DNA from: Bacteroidaceae bacterium | Lineage (GTDB): Bacteria > Bacteroidota > Bacteroidia > Bacteroidales > Bacteroidaceae | Direction: 5' to 3' | DNA: 34,545 bases | Assembly (NCBI GenBank): GCA_017455585.1 | Contig: JAFSZU010000155.1 | Span: 1 to 34,545 of the forward strand | Shown: positions 34,441-34,545 of the stretch, piece after piece | Numbering within the stretch: the first letter of the stretch is position 1 | Layout: every line of letters begins with the position of its first letter | Position numbers and translations under genes: made by a program | The notes under the pieces: generated by a model | What the model was told of the DNA's origin: nothing | What the model saw: only the letters and a program-made list of their open reading frames with translations | The model's database searches: none

Positions 34441-34480
34441 AGGTGAGGGTCGCTACGCGACGGTGAGAGGTGAGGGTTGA
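34441..34480 (+). repeat. Palindrome-containing repeat after the lipoprotein gene
   Basis: GTCGC-TAC-GCGAC (34449-34461) is a small perfect hairpin flanked by AGGTGAGGG (34441-34449) and AGGTGAGGG (34469-34477). This is REP-like intergenic DNA that might also act as a terminator, although no T-tract follows. Confidence 0.55.
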
Positions 34481-34504
34481 ATGCTCAGATAGTAGGTGAC
34501 AATT

Positions 34505-34545
34505 ACGTGCGGTCATAAAAGCCTTCACGTGCGGTCGTGAAACTG
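34505..34545 (+). repeat. Start of a 22-bp-period repeat running off the window
   Basis: ACGTGCGGTC occurs at 34505-34514 and 34527-34536, 22 bp apart, in similar contexts. The second copy is palindromic (TCACG and CGTGA around TGCGGT). The window ends before it is clear whether more copies follow. Confidence 0.5.

Overview
The window looks like a chromosomal segment of a gut or rumen Bacteroidales, most likely Prevotella or a close relative. Three things point there: two SusC/SusD pairs, promoters of the Bacteroidetes TAnnTTTG type, and secreted enzymes ending in a [YF]DL-x-GR ... NGKK tail. This is inference from gene content; no 16S gene or other taxonomic marker is present.

Layout. 1-1200: a VapBC-like toxin-antitoxin pair, a strong hairpin, then a promoter region. 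1204-28618: one long plus-strand polysaccharide utilization locus (PUL), ending at a hairpin near 28633. Its order is a PL11 rhamnogalacturonan lyase with a huge C-terminal beta-strand-repeat extension, two GH2 enzymes, a type B carboxylesterase, SusC/SusD pair 1, SusC/SusD pair 2, a three-repeat surface glycan-binding lipoprotein, a GH5 endoglucanase and a GH3 beta-glucosidase. 28700-32915: housekeeping genes, namely a stand-alone GMP synthase ATP-pyrophosphatase subunit, a convergent nucleotidyltransferase, aspS and a TSCPD-domain protein. 32955-34431: a visibly AT-richer GHKL ATPase plus STAS-like (DUF4325) pair, and a small lipoprotein.

How the PUL probably works (inference). The surface lipoproteins (two SusD proteins and the SusE/F-positioned binding protein) capture glycan. 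PL11 and GH5 cut pectic and beta-glucan backbones outside the cell. The SusC porins import oligosaccharides, and GH2, esterase and GH3 trim galactose, esters and glucose. PL11 with GH2 suggests rhamnogalacturonan-I; GH5 with GH3 suggests beta-glucan, glucomannan or xyloglucan. The locus therefore looks like a composite aimed at plant cell-wall material. No regulator gene lies in the window, but a 13-bp direct repeat spaced exactly 22 bp sits upstream of the PUL promoter.

The most unusual signal is a dispersed family of short heptanucleotide (7-bp) repeat islands, typically about five units or 35 bp. They occur between genes and also in frame inside genes: in loops of both GH2 enzymes, in the lipoprotein signal peptides of SusD 2 and the last lipoprotein, and just before the C-terminal tail of GH5 (weaker in PL11). 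A 17-unit array precedes aspS. Separate GC-rich palindromic elements interrupt aspS and the TSCPD gene in frame. A second notable signal is that the toxin-antitoxin operon and the PUL share a homologous promoter region of about 73 bp.
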